A DNA stretch of 64,000 bases from Sisyra terminalis (taxonomy: Eukaryota; Arthropoda; Insecta; Neuroptera; Sisyridae), in the NCBI GenBank assembly GCA_958496175.1, contig OY292276.1, positions 50,295,080 to 50,359,079 on the forward strand, in the 5' to 3' direction. Within the stretch, counting starts at the first letter, position 1. Every line of letters begins with the position of its first letter. Both the position numbers and the translations under genes were made by a program. Below the pieces are notes generated by a model, which saw only the letters and a list, made by a program, of their open reading frames with translations, searched no databases and was not told where the DNA came from. Shown here in pieces: positions 1 through 12,139 of this stretch.

Positions 1-765
1 TTGACATATACTTATTATAACATTATTAATAGTTGAAAACTTTAAATATGAGTATAATATAGATAATTTTTTTTGAACAATTAAAAATTTTTGATATCAA
101 TCAATTAACAACAAGTGTGATGTTAATCAGACAAAATACAACTGTAAAAGTTATCAAATAATTTATAATATTTTTTATCTTCTTTAAGTTATTACCTAGT
201 GTGAGCTTTTCATGTTGGATAATTACATGTTGTATTAATTTAACATACATATATACGATTAACCATATTTTCGTGGTCTAAAGATTATTTCAAATTACAC
301 TAATTAAGTTTGGTTTCATTGTTCTTATTAGTGGATATTATTATGATATATGTTTTGTGTTATGACATGAAATTTAAAAATTTATGACACATTTTATCAC
401 TGATGTTATGCCTTGTTAGTCTTCACAGATGTAAAATCTTTGAAATGGAGACAATGACTCACTCGTGTCGTTTTAATCCACTGAAAAAATGTATCATTAT
501 ACATTTTTCTTTGTGCTTATAATGGAAACATGTTGAATAATCTTTATTAATAATATGTGCGTAAATTTTTTACCATTTTTTAAGGGTTTGAGATTTCCCA
601 GTAGGGAAAAGATGACGGAGATAAATGTATTTGTTTTATTTTAATGATTCTCATTTATTGATTATGCAAAGATAACAATTTTTAAGACAATTTATTTCTC
701 TTGCATGTGCCATATATGGTAAAATTTGTATATCTATTCTATCCTTATAAGTGACATTACCTATG
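1..765. other. AT-rich DNA, no feature seen
   Basis: No coding frame, repeat pair or RNA motif could be supported here. It may be intron or intergenic DNA. Confidence 0.5.
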
Positions 766-1533
766 GTGATAATCTTATGAGATGAAAACGGTAAAAATGG
801 TTATTCGGTTGTAGAAAAGTTTTTAAATCATTTTGGAGTAAATTTCATGATTATTCATCGAAAAATTAAACTACAATTCTGCATGACGATTAGCAGATTT
901 TAACCAAAGGGAAGGCCGTTTTTTATGCCTAAATTGGCCTAGGTAATTGGCTTAAAAATATTTTTAAAAAAAAATTATTCCACTCCAATGAAACCGAAAG
1001 TCTCAAGATCGTTTTTAATCAAATTACATCAAAATTCATCAACAAATTAAGTTGTAATCCTGCATAACGATTGGTTTGTTTTAATCTTAGAAATCTGTCC
1101 CTTTAGTCCTTGAAATTTGTTTATTTAGTAAATAATTTAATGATTTCTGGTGGTCATTCTATGAGATAACGGTAAAATTGGTTATTTGGTTGTTGCAAAA
1201 GTCTTGAAATCATTTTGGGGTAAATTGTATGACTATTTATCAAAAAGTTAAACTATAATTCTGCATGACGGTTAGCAGATTTTAATCAAAGGAAAGGTCG
1301 TTTCATATATCCATATTGGTCTAGGTAAATTGGCTTAAAAATATATTTTTAGAAAAATTATTCCACTCCGATAAAACCGAAAGTCTCGGGATCATTTTGA
1401 ATTAAACTACATCAAAATTCAGCAAATATTAAAGTTGTAATTCTACATAACGATTGGTATGTTTTAATCTTAGAAATCTGTCCTTTTAAGCCTTTGGATT
1501 TCGTTTATTTAGTAAATAATTTAGTGATTTCTT
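766..1533. repeat. tandem duplication, period about 382 bp
   Basis: Two direct units of about 380 bp follow each other. The landmark GCATGACGATTAGCAG starts at 881 and recurs with one change at 1263. Both units share the order 'ATTATTCCACTCC', 'AAACCGAAAGTCTC' and 'TTAGTAAATAATTTA'. Each unit also contains a weaker internal half-repeat: the GCATGACG block is followed about 170 bp later by a GCATAACGATTGG block in a similar context. This suggests a satellite built from ~190-bp halves. No protein is encoded. Confidence 0.8.
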
Positions 1534-1974
1534 TTTACTACAGCTGTTTTTGTGAGTAAATTAGGAAGATACATATATTGAAAGATTTAATCCAAACCAA
1601 AAGACATATACTTTAACATGGTATACAGGGATTAAGGAAATCTGGAAAATCAGAGAATGTCTTCAATTTTCATTGGACCAAGAGGATAGTGAGGAAACTG
1701 GTTAGAAAATTCTAATTACTATATAATTTGATTAGTATTTAGATTGGAAAGGATATAGACGTCGTCTTATATAATACATATTACATAAAGAATCTATACG
1801 TTGCATAAATTCATTAATTTCTATGAAAAAACATAACGTTATTTCACTTTATTTCATAGAATTAATAGCAAAATGGATTAAACTCTTTAGTCGAGATGGG
1901 CTTTAATAATTAAAGTTAAAAGAAAAAGTGAATTTTTGTAAAATTGGAACAGAAGTTGGCACTATGATAAAATA
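1534..1974. other. AT-rich DNA, no feature seen
   Basis: Nothing recognisable was found beyond simple AT richness. Confidence 0.5.
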
Positions 1975-2108
1975 TCGTTCATAAATAATCGCTCATGAAG
2001 AACGATGTATCATCGATGTTTGGGGCTTCAACATCAATGTTAAAACATCGACATATACGTACGATATATCGATGTTTGAAAAAATCGATGTATCATTTGC
2101 ATCCCTAC
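1975..2108. repeat. ATCGATG-rich repeat fragment, possibly hAT-derived
   Basis: The words ATCGATG and CATCGA recur in both orientations five or six times within about 110 bp, ending in TTTGCATCCCTAC. Read backwards, that end resembles a hAT-like terminus (GTAGGGATGCAAA). The related word order, with ATCGATGTTTTTTATGAA, occurs at about 9395-9480 and 9860-9955. The assignment is inference from the word pattern only. Confidence 0.4.
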
Positions 2109-2790
2109 TTTTATCAAGTTAGCACCCAATTTGATCAAATTAAAACTTGAATATGTAATTTCAAAATAACACATATCTAAATTTTGAATCTTTTCAAGAA
2201 ACAAAAAACTAATATTTTCTAAAGAAGTATAATATAAAAAAATGAGTTATGTTTCGGTGCCAATTTGCAACTGAAAGTTCAATAAAGGTCAATACGGTCG
2301 TTAACTCGTAGAGGATTGTACCGAAAAAATGTTTTTTTAACTTTATCCGAAAAAAAGTTATGAAGTTGTTTATAAGTGCACTTACTCCATTGTTGAATTT
2401 AATAACGATTTTATTATTTTTTATTAAAGTAGAAACGATTTTTTACGATGTTAGTTGGGTGTGTTGCTGTATAGATAATTATATCGAAAAAAAATTCTTC
2501 TAACTTACCTAAACCGATCGATACTAATGACGGTTTTTGTAAGGATCATTACATTTTAATTACTACGTTGATGAATTTGAAAAACAGTCACAACTTTTGT
2601 AGTATTGAGGTATAAACAAGCTTTTTTGGGAATAATTCCGAGTGCTGGTCCTTAGAGGATTGTACCGAATGAATTTGGGCTTGTATCGCAACCAAAAAGA
2701 AAATGAATTTTCCCAACTATTATAAGTTTCCCAAGGTACATTTTCCAAAATTAACAGTGGCACAAAGTAGGTGATGTCTTGAGTATTATA
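2109..2790. repeat. dispersed repeat family A, left copy
   Basis: This segment shares an ordered set of words with 62160-62700: 'CAAGTTAGCACCCAA', 'CGTAGAGGATT', 'TACCGAAAAAA', 'AAAAAAAGTTATGA' and 'TAACGATT'. Read together they form one diverged repeat family present near both ends of the window. No protein or terminal structure was identified. Short frames here are stop-broken and not gene-like. Confidence 0.6.
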
Positions 2791-3915
2791 CCAAAAAAAA
2801 TATGATACATATGAACATTTTTTCAGTCATCAAGTACATATATGGAAAAATATATTTAAAGTTTTAATTGGCTAAAGCTGGGTGCTAACTCAACAGAGAT
2901 GAATATTTGAATTGAAACAAATAACAGGGTACTCCGTTTTTCGGTGGTTGATATATTGAATATACAGATGAATTAAATTACAGTTATGTTTTATAAGTGC
3001 GATAACACGAAATATTAATTAATTTCGATTGAAACATCAAGTTTCGACAAACGGAAGTCCTAAGTTTCAGACTCTAATTTCAATAGAATGTAGGTATGTT
3101 ATAGTATCAATGCCTACAAATAATCGAAAAGCACTCAATCAAACTATTAGATTAAGATATTACAGATTAAGTAACATGCAAAACTCATTAATCAGAAACG
3201 TATTTTAAGATTTAACGACCTCAGTTTAAAGGGTATGCTGGCCTATAAATTAACAGAAAAAGCCATACAAAAAGACTATCCAACTTACATTGACATTGGC
3301 TCTTGGCCTTAATAGTGATTACGGGAGGATGTCGTTTTGCTTGAATAGAGTTTTTGATTTTAAATCGCAAACAATTTCGTTAATGAATCTTTTTCATACA
3401 AAGCTTAAGATTGCCTGCGAAATTTCTTTGAAGCTTTTTTCACAGAGAATATTACAAGTAAAAGCTGATTTCATAAGAGTGCACAAACCTCATCTTATAT
3501 TGATGTATTGATGGAAAAAATGTCGTTCATGTCAAATAGGTCGCGAACTTGTTAAACACTTGGTTGACACTCGTTAAAGCCAAAGAGATGAAAAAAAGAA
3601 GCTGTAAATGATGAACACGCGACCTTGTTCAGATTAAATCACTTGGCCTATTGTTATTATTTGATAGATAGACGTCCGTCCGTCCGACCAACTAAATTGA
3701 GTCGATGCAATATAAAGACTGCCAATTAGCATATATGTATATAAGAGACTGCATCAAAATTCGTCCATTATTATTCGGTGCAATTTCCATTTTAAATCAT
3801 TTGTGATGAGAATTTCGATATTGTCTCGCCACTTTTCCATTTAATTTTTTTTTGAACTTTCTTTGTTTGGTATTGAAAGGAATTCACCGAATAAATATGG
3901 GGGATACGTCGTTAA
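2791..3915. other. AT-rich DNA, no gene seen
   Basis: A short GTCC-rich run lies at 3669-3690. The 73-aa frame at 3290-3511 has AT-driven composition and no recognisable domain, so it is not called. Confidence 0.4.
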
Positions 3916-4025
3916 TCTATACTAATATATAAAATTCTTACGTCTGTCTGTACATTTCGATTTTGAACCCAATTTTAGGGTAAATATTTGTATATATACA
4001 CAAATACGTTTTTACAGATTATATA

Positions 4026-4493
4026 CAACTCGCCTGTCTAAAGTAATTTTTTTTTGTTTCATCTCTAGGGAATATCTTCCTTCATTATTTTTAAGGAATG
4101 ATAAGTAGCCTAACATGTGTGGGAAATTGTGTTGTGTCTTAATACCAAATTTCATTAAATTCGGTTGTTCCGTTCTTTAGTTAAATCGGGACCACACAGA
4201 CAGACAAAAATTTTAAAAATGTTAAATTTGGAATAAGGACTTCTTGAAACATATTTGTATTTGTTTCAAGAAATCCTTCTTCCAAATTTAACATTTTTTA
4301 AATTTTTGTCTGTCTGTCTGTCTGTGTGTCCCGATTTAACTAAAGAACGGAACAACCGAATTTAATGAAATTTGGTATTAAGATACAACACAATTTCCCA
4401 CACATGTTAGGCTACTTATCATTCCTTAAAATTAATGAAGCAAGGTATTCCCTAGATATGAAAAAAAATTCTACTTTAGACAGGCGAGTTATG
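4026..4493. repeat. long inverted repeat, arms about 220 bp
   Basis: The left arm opens with ACAACTCGCCTGTCTAAAG and the right arm closes with its complement CTTTAGACAGGCGAGTT. The centre is the short palindrome CTTGAAACATATTTGTATTTGTTTCAAG region at about 4240-4270. Arms are nearly identical, and include a GTCTGTCTG run near the centre. It lies wholly inside the Helitron-like element. A transcript would fold into a long hairpin. Confidence 0.85.
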
Positions 4494-4635
4494 TATCATT
4501 GGAAAGATAATTAGAAGTTAGAAAATAATCTGTAAAAAAAATTTTAGTTGAACTGATAAAAAGCACAGTAAATTCAATTTAAAGTTTGAAAAATTGCCTT
4601 TTTGAAATATAAACCTTTATATATATAAAACACAT

Positions 4636-4712
4636 AGTTGATGTTAATCGCGTAATGGCTTACGTATCTGACATTCTGAAGCTTTTAATTAAAAAGACGT
4701 GGGTTCAAATTT
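4636..4712 (+). repeat. decayed tRNA-like (SINE-like) block
   Basis: GCGTAATGGCTTACG is followed about 35 bases later by GTGGGTTCAAATTTTA. The second matches a pol III B box or T-arm (GGTTCRANYC) and the first loosely matches an A box. There is no closed acceptor stem, so it is not a working tRNA. Confidence 0.3.
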
Positions 4713-4804
4713 TACAATAAACTTTTTTTTTACAAAATTGTTGCAAATAGATCCTTAGAGTTGCTCAATAAGGAAATATTAACGAAAAAAAGTAATAGTA
4801 TTAG

Positions 4805-4830
4805 TAATAATAATAATAATAGTAATAAAA
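4805..4830. repeat. TAA microsatellite
   Basis: An imperfect TAA run of about eight units lies inside the Helitron-like element. Confidence 0.8.
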
Positions 4831-6340
4831 TTTAAAGTAAATACGTTTTTAAAACTGTGCATATATAAAATCGTGTATTTATATACCCCCTCTGACTGAC
4901 GAAATTTTAATATTCGATGTATTCCTTATAAGAAGTAGATCACTGATAAGAATTATTTTTTTTGAAAATTCCTACCCTAAAAGACTTAAAGGGGTGACTT
5001 TGTTTGTATAAGAAAATGTAGAGTTAATCAACAATCAAAATTTTGAATTTGATAAGTGTGATTAATAAATAAATAATTAATTAATAATAAGTTTATGTTT
5101 TTGTTATATCATTTTAATAACAGCATTTTAAATAACATCATTGCACTTAATGAGTATGAAAGTTTATGTAGTAGGTACTTACACCAAATACCAAAGAGGC
5201 GGTTTTTAATTTTTGGTTGTTTTTCAACAATCAAACTTTTTAAAATCTAATTTTTATGAACCAAAGATTGTGACCTGAAGCAGTTATATATTCTGCTGAA
5301 AAGTATTAAGGGAGCAATTTTTTATAATATATTTCATTATCAATTAAAATATACAATCTTCCAAATTAACTTTTCATCGGTATTTAGAACAATTTGAAAA
5401 CCAATTATTATTACTGAAAATAAATAAAATATTCGAATTTATTTCCACGCTTTCTATCTATTTCCTACAATTTTGTATGTACAACGCCCAAGTGTGCGAA
5501 ATTGAATTGCTTTTTAGTCATGATAATCAAAATAAAGAAGGTCAAATTTTTTTTCGTTTTACAAATTAATATAAATGCATATTTGTGTTGATGAAATTTG
5601 GAAAGTGTTTTTCTTATACGATGCAGATATATAATAAGAAATCGTTTTTTGATAATTCCTCCTCTAAAAGAGTGAAAATTGGTGACAAAGTTTGTACGGC
5701 ATAACGTCTAATAAACAAGCAAAATTTCATAGTCACAGTATCGTTTTAAACGAAACGTAATTACCCTTTATTATAAAACAAAGTTGGTTTAATATTAGAA
5801 ACAAAAACTTTGGGTCTGCTTAAAAATTTAAACTCTGATAGATATATCTGAAAATGGTTAACTTAAGTTTATAAGTGAGCATTAAGTTTTTTTGGCTTTC
5901 ACATATTGTAAACCTGAAAATTTGAAATACGTATTTACAAATAAATACATTAGTGAGCAAATATCGAGTAGCGAGAAATTCGGCGAACTAAAAGAAAATG
6001 GTTTAATTATATAGTTGAAATAAGTGCATAGATATACAATGGTTATACTTGATTATGGAGGAACTGGGTTTCGTGCAATTGAACAAATTTTAATTTCACG
6101 GTAGTTTTGTACATTGCAATAGGGTAATAGTTTTCAGAAAAAGGATCATTCGGTAGTCGAGACAATGAAATGGGATTTCTACATATATTCTAAATCTAGA
6201 CCCTTTACTTCTGTTATTTTGACGCGAGTGTTTCGATAAATTTTTACTGTTTTAAGTCATAATTAAGACCGACTTTATTGAACTTGAGGATATTTTTTAT
6301 TTATGTATAGAATCTGATTGATTTATAGATTATTTGGTTT

Positions 6341-6360
6341 ACGGTAGGTATACCTACCGT
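6341..6360. repeat. perfect 20-bp palindrome
   Basis: ACGGTAGGTATACCTACCGT is self-complementary over all 20 bases, and AGGTATAC is repeated immediately after it. It has no obvious role. Confidence 0.8.
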
Positions 6361-6435
6361 AGGTATACGCAATTGAACATACTCTTTTTAGATATTTATC
6401 AATATTTTTTGAAAATTAATTGATCATTACAAACA

Positions 6436-6495
6436 ATTACATTACAAGACCTGATGATGACAGTCAAAAACTGTCGAAACGCGTTGTAATAAAAT
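6436..6495 (+). ncRNA. hammerhead-like ribozyme motif, family 1
   Basis: The core runs CTGATGA (from 6451), one extra T, a perfect six-pair stem II (GACAGT/ACTGTC, loop CAAAA), then GAAAC and GCGTT ending at 6485. Positions correspond to C3-A9, G12-A14, A15.1 and cleavage triplet GUU. The stem III segment ACGCGU is self-complementary, so a four-stranded core could form only between two molecules, as proposed for Penelope-element hammerheads. Stem I is the weak point: only AC/GU pairs next to the core, and an alternative flank pairing (ATTACAA/TTGTAAT) competes. A single copy, with no inverted partner seen. The family link is established knowledge; the activity is unproven. Confidence 0.6.
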
Positions 6496-6683
6496 AATTT
6501 TTTAATTGAATCTCAAAGACATATATATTATTATCCATTACAAACAACTATTTTATTCTAAGCAACAGTTTAACCAATGTATTTTCTTAAAATTGACAAA
6601 ATAATGTTCTACAAATAGCAAATCTAAAAAGAAAATTTAATTTACACTTTCGTTACGCAGACGAAGTCGCGGGGATCAGCTAA

Positions 6684-7745
6684 TTTATAATAAATTCTTA
6701 TGTAAATTTATTTTAGATTTGAAATTGATGTTGATTTTGAAGAGAAGAATTAATTTTAGTTAAATTATTGATGTATGTAGTATCAAATATCTCTTGATGT
6801 GAAAACTTTTTTTTTTTAAAAATAATCAAAGTTAATTTGTCGCTTGTAATCACGTCTCGTGCAATTTTCAAAGCGTAATTAAAGAGTTATATTGCTTTTA
6901 TATTAACGACAACCGTCAATGGTTTCAACTACACATTTTATGGAATTCATTAAGAATAACTAAGCTTTCAATAACAGTCCGTTACCGATAGAGTATTTTT
7001 CCCCAGTGGCGTTCGTGCATTTATGGCTGCAAATCCAATGAGGAAAAAAAATATACGAAGGGTTGGTTTTTATGAATTTTATGTTGAACTAACAATTATA
7101 AAATTGCAATCAGCGGTGCATGTACAAAGCCAGGGTTTAATGAGACAAAATAATTGTCTGATTATCATAAACGCAAGTTTTGTGTTTAAGTTTATCGAGG
7201 TATGACTCATATACACGTGTTGAAGAAATTAGCATAACACGTTTACTTTCGTTTTCAATGTCTTTTTTCCTGATTGTTTATAAAGCTCATAAATACAAAG
7301 ATAGAAGTACTATAAATAATTAAAATGCAATTCGCATGAAAGAATTCACATTTTTTTCCTTTGAGATTTGTTTTTGTTTTGATTTGATAATAATTTTATG
7401 TGTTACATCTTTCTCATTGTTCATTTGCGCACGATATATTGATTGGCATATTGCTAGTTAATTATTAGGTTGAGATTACATAATTTAGATTGTCATAGTT
7501 TCTATCCAAAAACTAAAATTCAAATGTGCAACAATCAATCCTTTAGTATATGCAAAAGAGTTGCAATTCAAGGATATTTCAAAGAATTTCCCATTAAAAC
7601 ATGGAATTCATTTCAAAAACTAGTTCTTGCTTCTAAAGATATGCAATTTTTTTTAAACTCATTGCAAATTTATATATTTTTTTTCTTCAAATAGGGTTAT
7701 TTTAGATTAGAGTCACTGATCTGTATAAATGGCAAGCCGCAGTAG
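6684..7745. other. AT-rich DNA, no gene seen
   Basis: Frames at 7023-7205 and 7470-7694 show no domain, no codon bias and no splice context. Nothing else stands out. Confidence 0.45.
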
Positions 7746-8001
7746 CAGTAGCTGCAAGCGCCATCTACGTGGGTACAAATTCGGAATGAACTAAGGAAAG
7801 TGCAACAGCGCCTTTGGTGGAAATGTTGAAAGATAGGTTGATATATGGAAGTCTTTCTTTTCTGATATAGGCAATTGATGCAATATGCAATCGAATAAAA
7901 AATATGCAATCGAAGCAAGTCAAATGCAAGCGTTTGTTTCAAGCAGTTTTAGTTACCATAAAAACTATACCCATGTAGACGGCGCTTCGTACGCCACACT
8001 G
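7746..8001. mobile_element. small TIR element (MITE-like)
   Basis: The left end carries CAGTAGCTGCAAGCGCC then ATCTACGTGGGTA. The right end, read on the minus strand, carries CAGTGTGGCG then GAAGCGCCGTCTACATGGG. The shared pattern is CAGT, a short spacer, GCGCCRTCTACRTGGGTA. No clear target-site duplication was found and the interior is non-coding, with AATATGCAATCGAA repeated near 7880-7915. The superfamily is not known. Confidence 0.5.
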
Positions 8002-8502
8002 GATTTTTCAAATTTCTATTTAACGCCAAATACACGGTCTATCCATATATTTATGTATACATATTAATGATTAGGCTAGTGTAAATAGGTATTATCTAGT
8101 GTATCTAGTGTAAATATACATAAAAGAATATATATAAATATTGTGGTTTAAGCAAGCTTTAGGTTTTATATCTAATTTCTGGGATTCTCCAAGTTGTTTC
8201 TCGAATGCCATAAAATATCCGAATAGATGCAAATGATAATAAACAGTACTACTTACATAAAATCGTAACTATTCATTGATATGAGGTGAATTTGATCCGT
8301 TTATTTAAATATATATTTTCGGATAAAATATAATTCTTTTGAATACGTTTAACCGATGAACCACCAAAGAAATCGGAATAAAGATAAAAAATTTCTTTTG
8401 TACACACTGAATTTGTAGTTGAATATTATTTCCTGCCAAATATCCAATGGTGGGATTGGAATCTGAAATCAAAGAAAGAATATTAATAATCAATAAAGTT
8501 AT
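8002..8502. other. AT-rich DNA, no feature seen
   Basis: A TATCTAGTGTA word is repeated near 8090-8112. No gene or element end was recognised. Confidence 0.4.
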
Positions 8503-8582
8503 TGTGTCCATACTTAACATAATATTATTTAATTTTTAGCAGGAAAGTGGACTTAAAGGAGGCTGTAAATCCATATATTAAT

Positions 8583-8640
8583 AATTAATTCAGCAATTTT
8601 TCGGTCCTTTATTTGAGCTTCATCAGGCTTCTTAATATAA
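8583..8640 (-). ncRNA. decayed hammerhead-like motif, family 2
   Basis: CTGATGA is intact on the minus strand, but the GAAAC-GUC part has become GAAAAATT and stem II is broken (GCTC opposite GACC). It is the damaged partner of the plus-strand copy at 8700. Confidence 0.65.
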
Positions 8641-8689
8641 AGTACATAATATACATTATATAGTATATACTGTATGTAATATACTTTAT

Positions 8690-8742
8690 ATTAAGAAGCC
8701 TGATGAAGGTCAAATAAAGGACCGAAACGTCGCTGAATTAAT
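8690..8742 (+). ncRNA. intact hammerhead-like ribozyme, family 2
   Basis: The core is CTGATGA (8700-8706), one extra A, stem II GGTC/GACC with loop AAATAAAG, then GAAACGTC ending at 8731. C17 would be 8731 and cleavage would follow it. Stem I pairs GC/GC next to the core and, beyond an internal loop, ATTAA with TTAAT. An internal loop in stem I is what type I hammerheads use to touch the stem II loop. Stem III is only the self-complementary ACGU, which fits a dimer rather than a monomer. Every core residue needed by the classical consensus is present. The oddity is the unpaired A between A9 and stem II. Confidence 0.75.
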
Positions 8743-8803
8743 TATTAGTATATGGATTTACATCCTTTAAGTCCACTTTCCTGCTAAAAAATAAATAATA
8801 ATA

Positions 8804-9145
8804 TTAATAATATTTGTTTGATAAACTTATATATACCTAAAGCCTGTATTTAGGCCTATACATCAGGTGTGAATTATTTTACATAATAGTTATTTATTAT
8901 TGTTTCTTATCATTTTTTTTAAATTGAAAGTTTTATGACGTTATACCAGCAATTCTTTTGAAGATTAAAGAAACTCTACTGTAAGAAAATTTGGAATTTC
9001 CTATAAGACTTTAGTTTTGATTCTATTCCAAAGTTTGTCGAATTAAGATCAAAAATTTAATTCCATAGATTTGTAATACTTTTTCGTAAATTTTAGATTT
9101 TCTAACTTTAATATAAGTTCTTTTTTTTTTTTGGAAAACCAAAAA
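8804..9145. other. AT-rich DNA, no gene seen
   Basis: The flank word CTGCTAAAAA plus TAATATTAATAATATTTG just before this stretch recurs at 9547-9590, so part of it belongs to the repeat structure that follows. Confidence 0.4.
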
Positions 9146-9970
9146 TGAATGTCGAACATCCAACAATTATAGACTCCAGGAATAGATAAAGGGGTGGGCA
9201 AGCTGGACAACTACTTGGGGCACCAAATTAAAGGGGTGCCGAATTAAAAATATTTTTTTTAGGCGAATTAAATTGTAATCTAACGAAGTTTGATTATAAC
9301 CTGATGGAATTTACAATTTTATCGTATCGTGTATTATTAATTAAGAAATATTTTCTATGATTATATTTAAATCGTGGTTAAAACTTTCGTAAAAAAGTCG
9401 ATATATAGTTCATAAACTTTGATGTTTTTGACATCGATTTTTCACTATTAAAAATATCGATGTTTTTTATGAATAATGTTGCATTTCTAGTGACGACTAG
9501 TTCCCAATAGAACGCATCAGAGATGAATTAAATTAAGTCCACTTTCCTGCTAAAAATTAAATAGTAATATTAATAATATTTGCTTGATAAACTAAACCTA
9601 AAGCCTAAAATGAAGCCCAAAAATGAATGTGGATTATTCAACGATTGTAGACTCCGGGAATGGATAAAGGGGTAGGAAAGCTGGACGACTGCACGGAGCA
9701 CCAAATTAAAAATATTTATTTTTAGGCTAAATTAAATTGTAATCTAACGAAGTTTGATTATAACCTGACTGAATTTACAATTTTATCGTATCGTGTATTA
9801 TTATTTAAGAAATATTTTATAATAATATATTTAAACTGTGGTTAAAACTTTCGTAAAAAAATCGATATATAGTTCATAAACTTTGATGTTTGTGACATCG
9901 ATTTTTCACTATTAAAAATATCGATGTTTTTTATGAACAATGTTGTATCTCTAGCGACGACTAGTTCCCA
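9146..9970. repeat. tandem duplication of a hAT-like repeat, offset about 477 bp
   Basis: Two units share, in order, AAAAATGAATGT, GACTCCRGGAATRGATAAAG, GGGTRGGMAAGCTGGAC, GTAATCTAACGAAGTTTGAT, TTTTATCGTATCGTGTATTA and CGACGACTAGTTCCCAATAG-like ends. The landmark GACTCC lies at 9171 and 9648. The word AAGGGGTGGGCAAGC resembles a hAT terminus, and the right part carries the ATCGATG-type hairpin also seen near 2000. Between the units is TTAAGTCCACTTTCCTGCTA (from 9534), the outer end of a family-2 ribozyme unit, so that unit flanks the duplication on both sides. Confidence 0.75.
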
Positions 9971-12115
9971 ATAGAACTCATCAGAAAAGAATCAGAAAAT
10001 CAAAAGTCTAATCCTAAAAATTAACAGCTTAATTGAATTATAATTGTTGCCAGCATTTGGTAATAGATCAATGATGATTTTATTGTGTTGAAAAAAAAAA
10101 CCATCAAACGAAATCTACAAATTGAGGTACTTATTTTTAATTTTAAAAATTGTTATTTTCAATTGTGAAATGAAATATTCTAAATCTTTTATAAATCTTA
10201 ATGTATATCTTTATTTTTTCTCTTAAATATATAATCAAATCTTATCTATAAATTCATTGATTATTATTTATATTTCCATATATGTTTATCTTTTACGAAA
10301 CTATATAAATACCTATCACTTAGAATTGAGTGTTTAAAAATATGATTTCTTATTCAAATAAGAAAATCTTTTGAAATCAAATAAACGGAAAAATTACCGT
10401 TACCGTTCAAGCCATTTATCAACTAGCGTGCAACTTCAAAAATTTTCATGAACTTTTCAAATATATTATTCCTAAAATTTCTGTTCCCATTTTTTTTAAC
10501 CAACAAACCTCAAATTTTATAAATATTATAGACTTTGAAGTCAAACATGCAATTCTGTGAAACATTAACCTGGTTTCCCGAAAAGCTTTTTATGCAAAAC
10601 AGCTTGCATTTCTAACATTAATATTATGAAATTCTTCGCATTTCTTATTTTATTAAAAACAGTCGAAATCCACTCGGGTCAATGTTTATTGGTTCAAACA
10701 TTCTCCTAATTGAATGAAAATAATTATTTGCTTTTAATTGCCGCATAAATTAATTGAATAATCAATCGGTTCGGCTTGAAATAATTCGGAAATCGATTAA
10801 CACTTAAATATGTTATAACTTAATGAAGTCTGCAATGATTTCAAGCGTAGCTATCAAGGTTATTTCATCAATTAACAGTTCATCATTATATAAAACAATG
10901 AGGAAAAACTATTCAAACCCTTACTAAATGATTCAATTTGTTCTTAAATTACAATCCACCTTGAAATTTTTTTCTCCATACAAATATTTTTATATGGCCT
11001 CTGGAAAATTATAGACCTCATTTTCCATAAAAAAAACTTCTGTAAGTTTTAAGTTGGTATTCATGTTTTTGAAACTTTTAATGTTTAAATAAACTTTTTA
11101 AATTATCCCAGAATTGTTGACTTTAACAATAGCCAGAGACAAGGTTGAGAAAAATTTTAGAAACAAAAATAGCATTGAAAATTGGGATATTGTTCAATTA
11201 TAATATTTTAATGTTTTTAATGAAAAGTCGATACTTTTTTGATGACTGGCAAAATATTTTTTGTAAAATTATTGGATACTAATGTACATTATTAAAAATT
11301 GATGCAATTTCGTTTGCACTTATCTCATATTTGAAATAGTAATTAGATACATTATGTACAAGTCTATGCGAAAATTAAATGTTTAAAGAAAATGAATTAA
11401 TAATTAAGTAAAAAAAACAACTTGCAATTAATAATTCCAACCTTGCCGCTAGTACATTGAACTTTTGACTAATTAATTACGAAATGAATTTGTATTATTC
11501 TTAACTTGGGTTATGAAGAATGTATAGATAAAGTATATATCTTCCATGTTTCTTTGTAAATCAACGTGGAGAGTTATTTGGAAAATTTTTATTAGATACT
11601 TCATGATATGAATACCTTTGGTCAATACGTAACAAAATAATTACAGAAAAAAAATGGTTTCAAGGCTGGCAGTGTATTTACAATTAAATATCTATATACA
11701 TTATAAGAAAAATAACAATACGTTTATTGTTAAATCCGTTGTGGTTTATCTTGAAAAAATATGTCAGTACAAATTTTCTCATGGTTGACGGAAAAATTGG
11801 ATAATTGCTAGGATAACAAAATTGCCTCCAATTGTTTTTCCCCCATTAAATAAACGATGAGTAATCAATATAGTCTAGGAATATCGACTTGATATTAATT
11901 CGATTCGTCACTTTTTGTTCTCCACTGTATTTAAGAGAATATTTTAGCATTCTACATTTTTGTCATTTTTTTTTAAATTTTCCAACTCTAAATTATAGTT
12001 TGAAAATTTTTTGAACCCAAAATATTCTTAGATATATCGCGATATAAATCATATCATTTATTAAATTCTACACTTAAAGAGTTTCTTTTGACATTAAATA
12101 TCAGAAGATTATTAT
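9971..12115. other. AT-rich DNA, no gene seen
   Basis: About 2.1 kb with no repeat partner elsewhere in the window, no domain and no RNA motif. It looks like ordinary unique intronic or intergenic DNA. Confidence 0.5.
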
Positions 12116-12139
12116 GAAAAATAAGCAGTTAAAACTTGA

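Larger units (their letters stand above)
3916..6683 (+). mobile_element. non-autonomous Helitron-like element, 2.8 kb
   Basis: The 5' end is TCTATACTAATATATAAAA directly after an A at 3915. The 3' end is GCAGACGAAGTCGCGGGG then ATCAGCTAA, followed by T at 6684. A TC start, a CTRR end, insertion between A and T, and a short GC hairpin (GAC-GAA-GTC) just before the end are the Helitron hallmarks, and the GACGAAGTCGCGGG hairpin is typical of insect Helitrons. No Rep/helicase frame is present, so it would need enzymes from elsewhere. It contains a long inverted repeat (4026-4493), repeated modules at 4930-5020 and 5620-5730, a tRNA-like block and a ribozyme motif at 6451. Two unrelated truncated ends lying 2.8 kb apart is the main alternative. 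Confidence 0.65.
8503..8803. repeat. inverted repeat of two family-2 ribozyme units
   Basis: The left arm begins near TTTTTAGCAGGAAAGTGGAC (8533) and the right arm ends with GTCCACTTTCCTGCTAAAAA (8790); pairing runs outward to about 8522 and 8803. Each arm holds one ribozyme copy (minus at 8590-8635, plus at 8690-8742). Their 5' flanks face each other across an AT-rich palindromic centre (8640-8690). The same unit, again with the outer words TGTGTCCATAC and TTTTTAGCAGGA, is found at 51309-51870. I take this to be a rearranged terminal repeat of a Penelope-like element; no reverse transcriptase is present. Confidence 0.8.

Noticed and set aside
3669..3690. Functional GTCC repeat
   Set aside because: It is a short, low-complexity run without further structure.
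5735..5760. Another GAAAC ribozyme site near TTTAAACGAAACGTAATTA
   Set aside because: There is no CTGATGA or TTGAAAA core and no stem II upstream.
11745..11770. TTGAAAA core near 11751
   Set aside because: No GAAAC segment or hairpin follows it.
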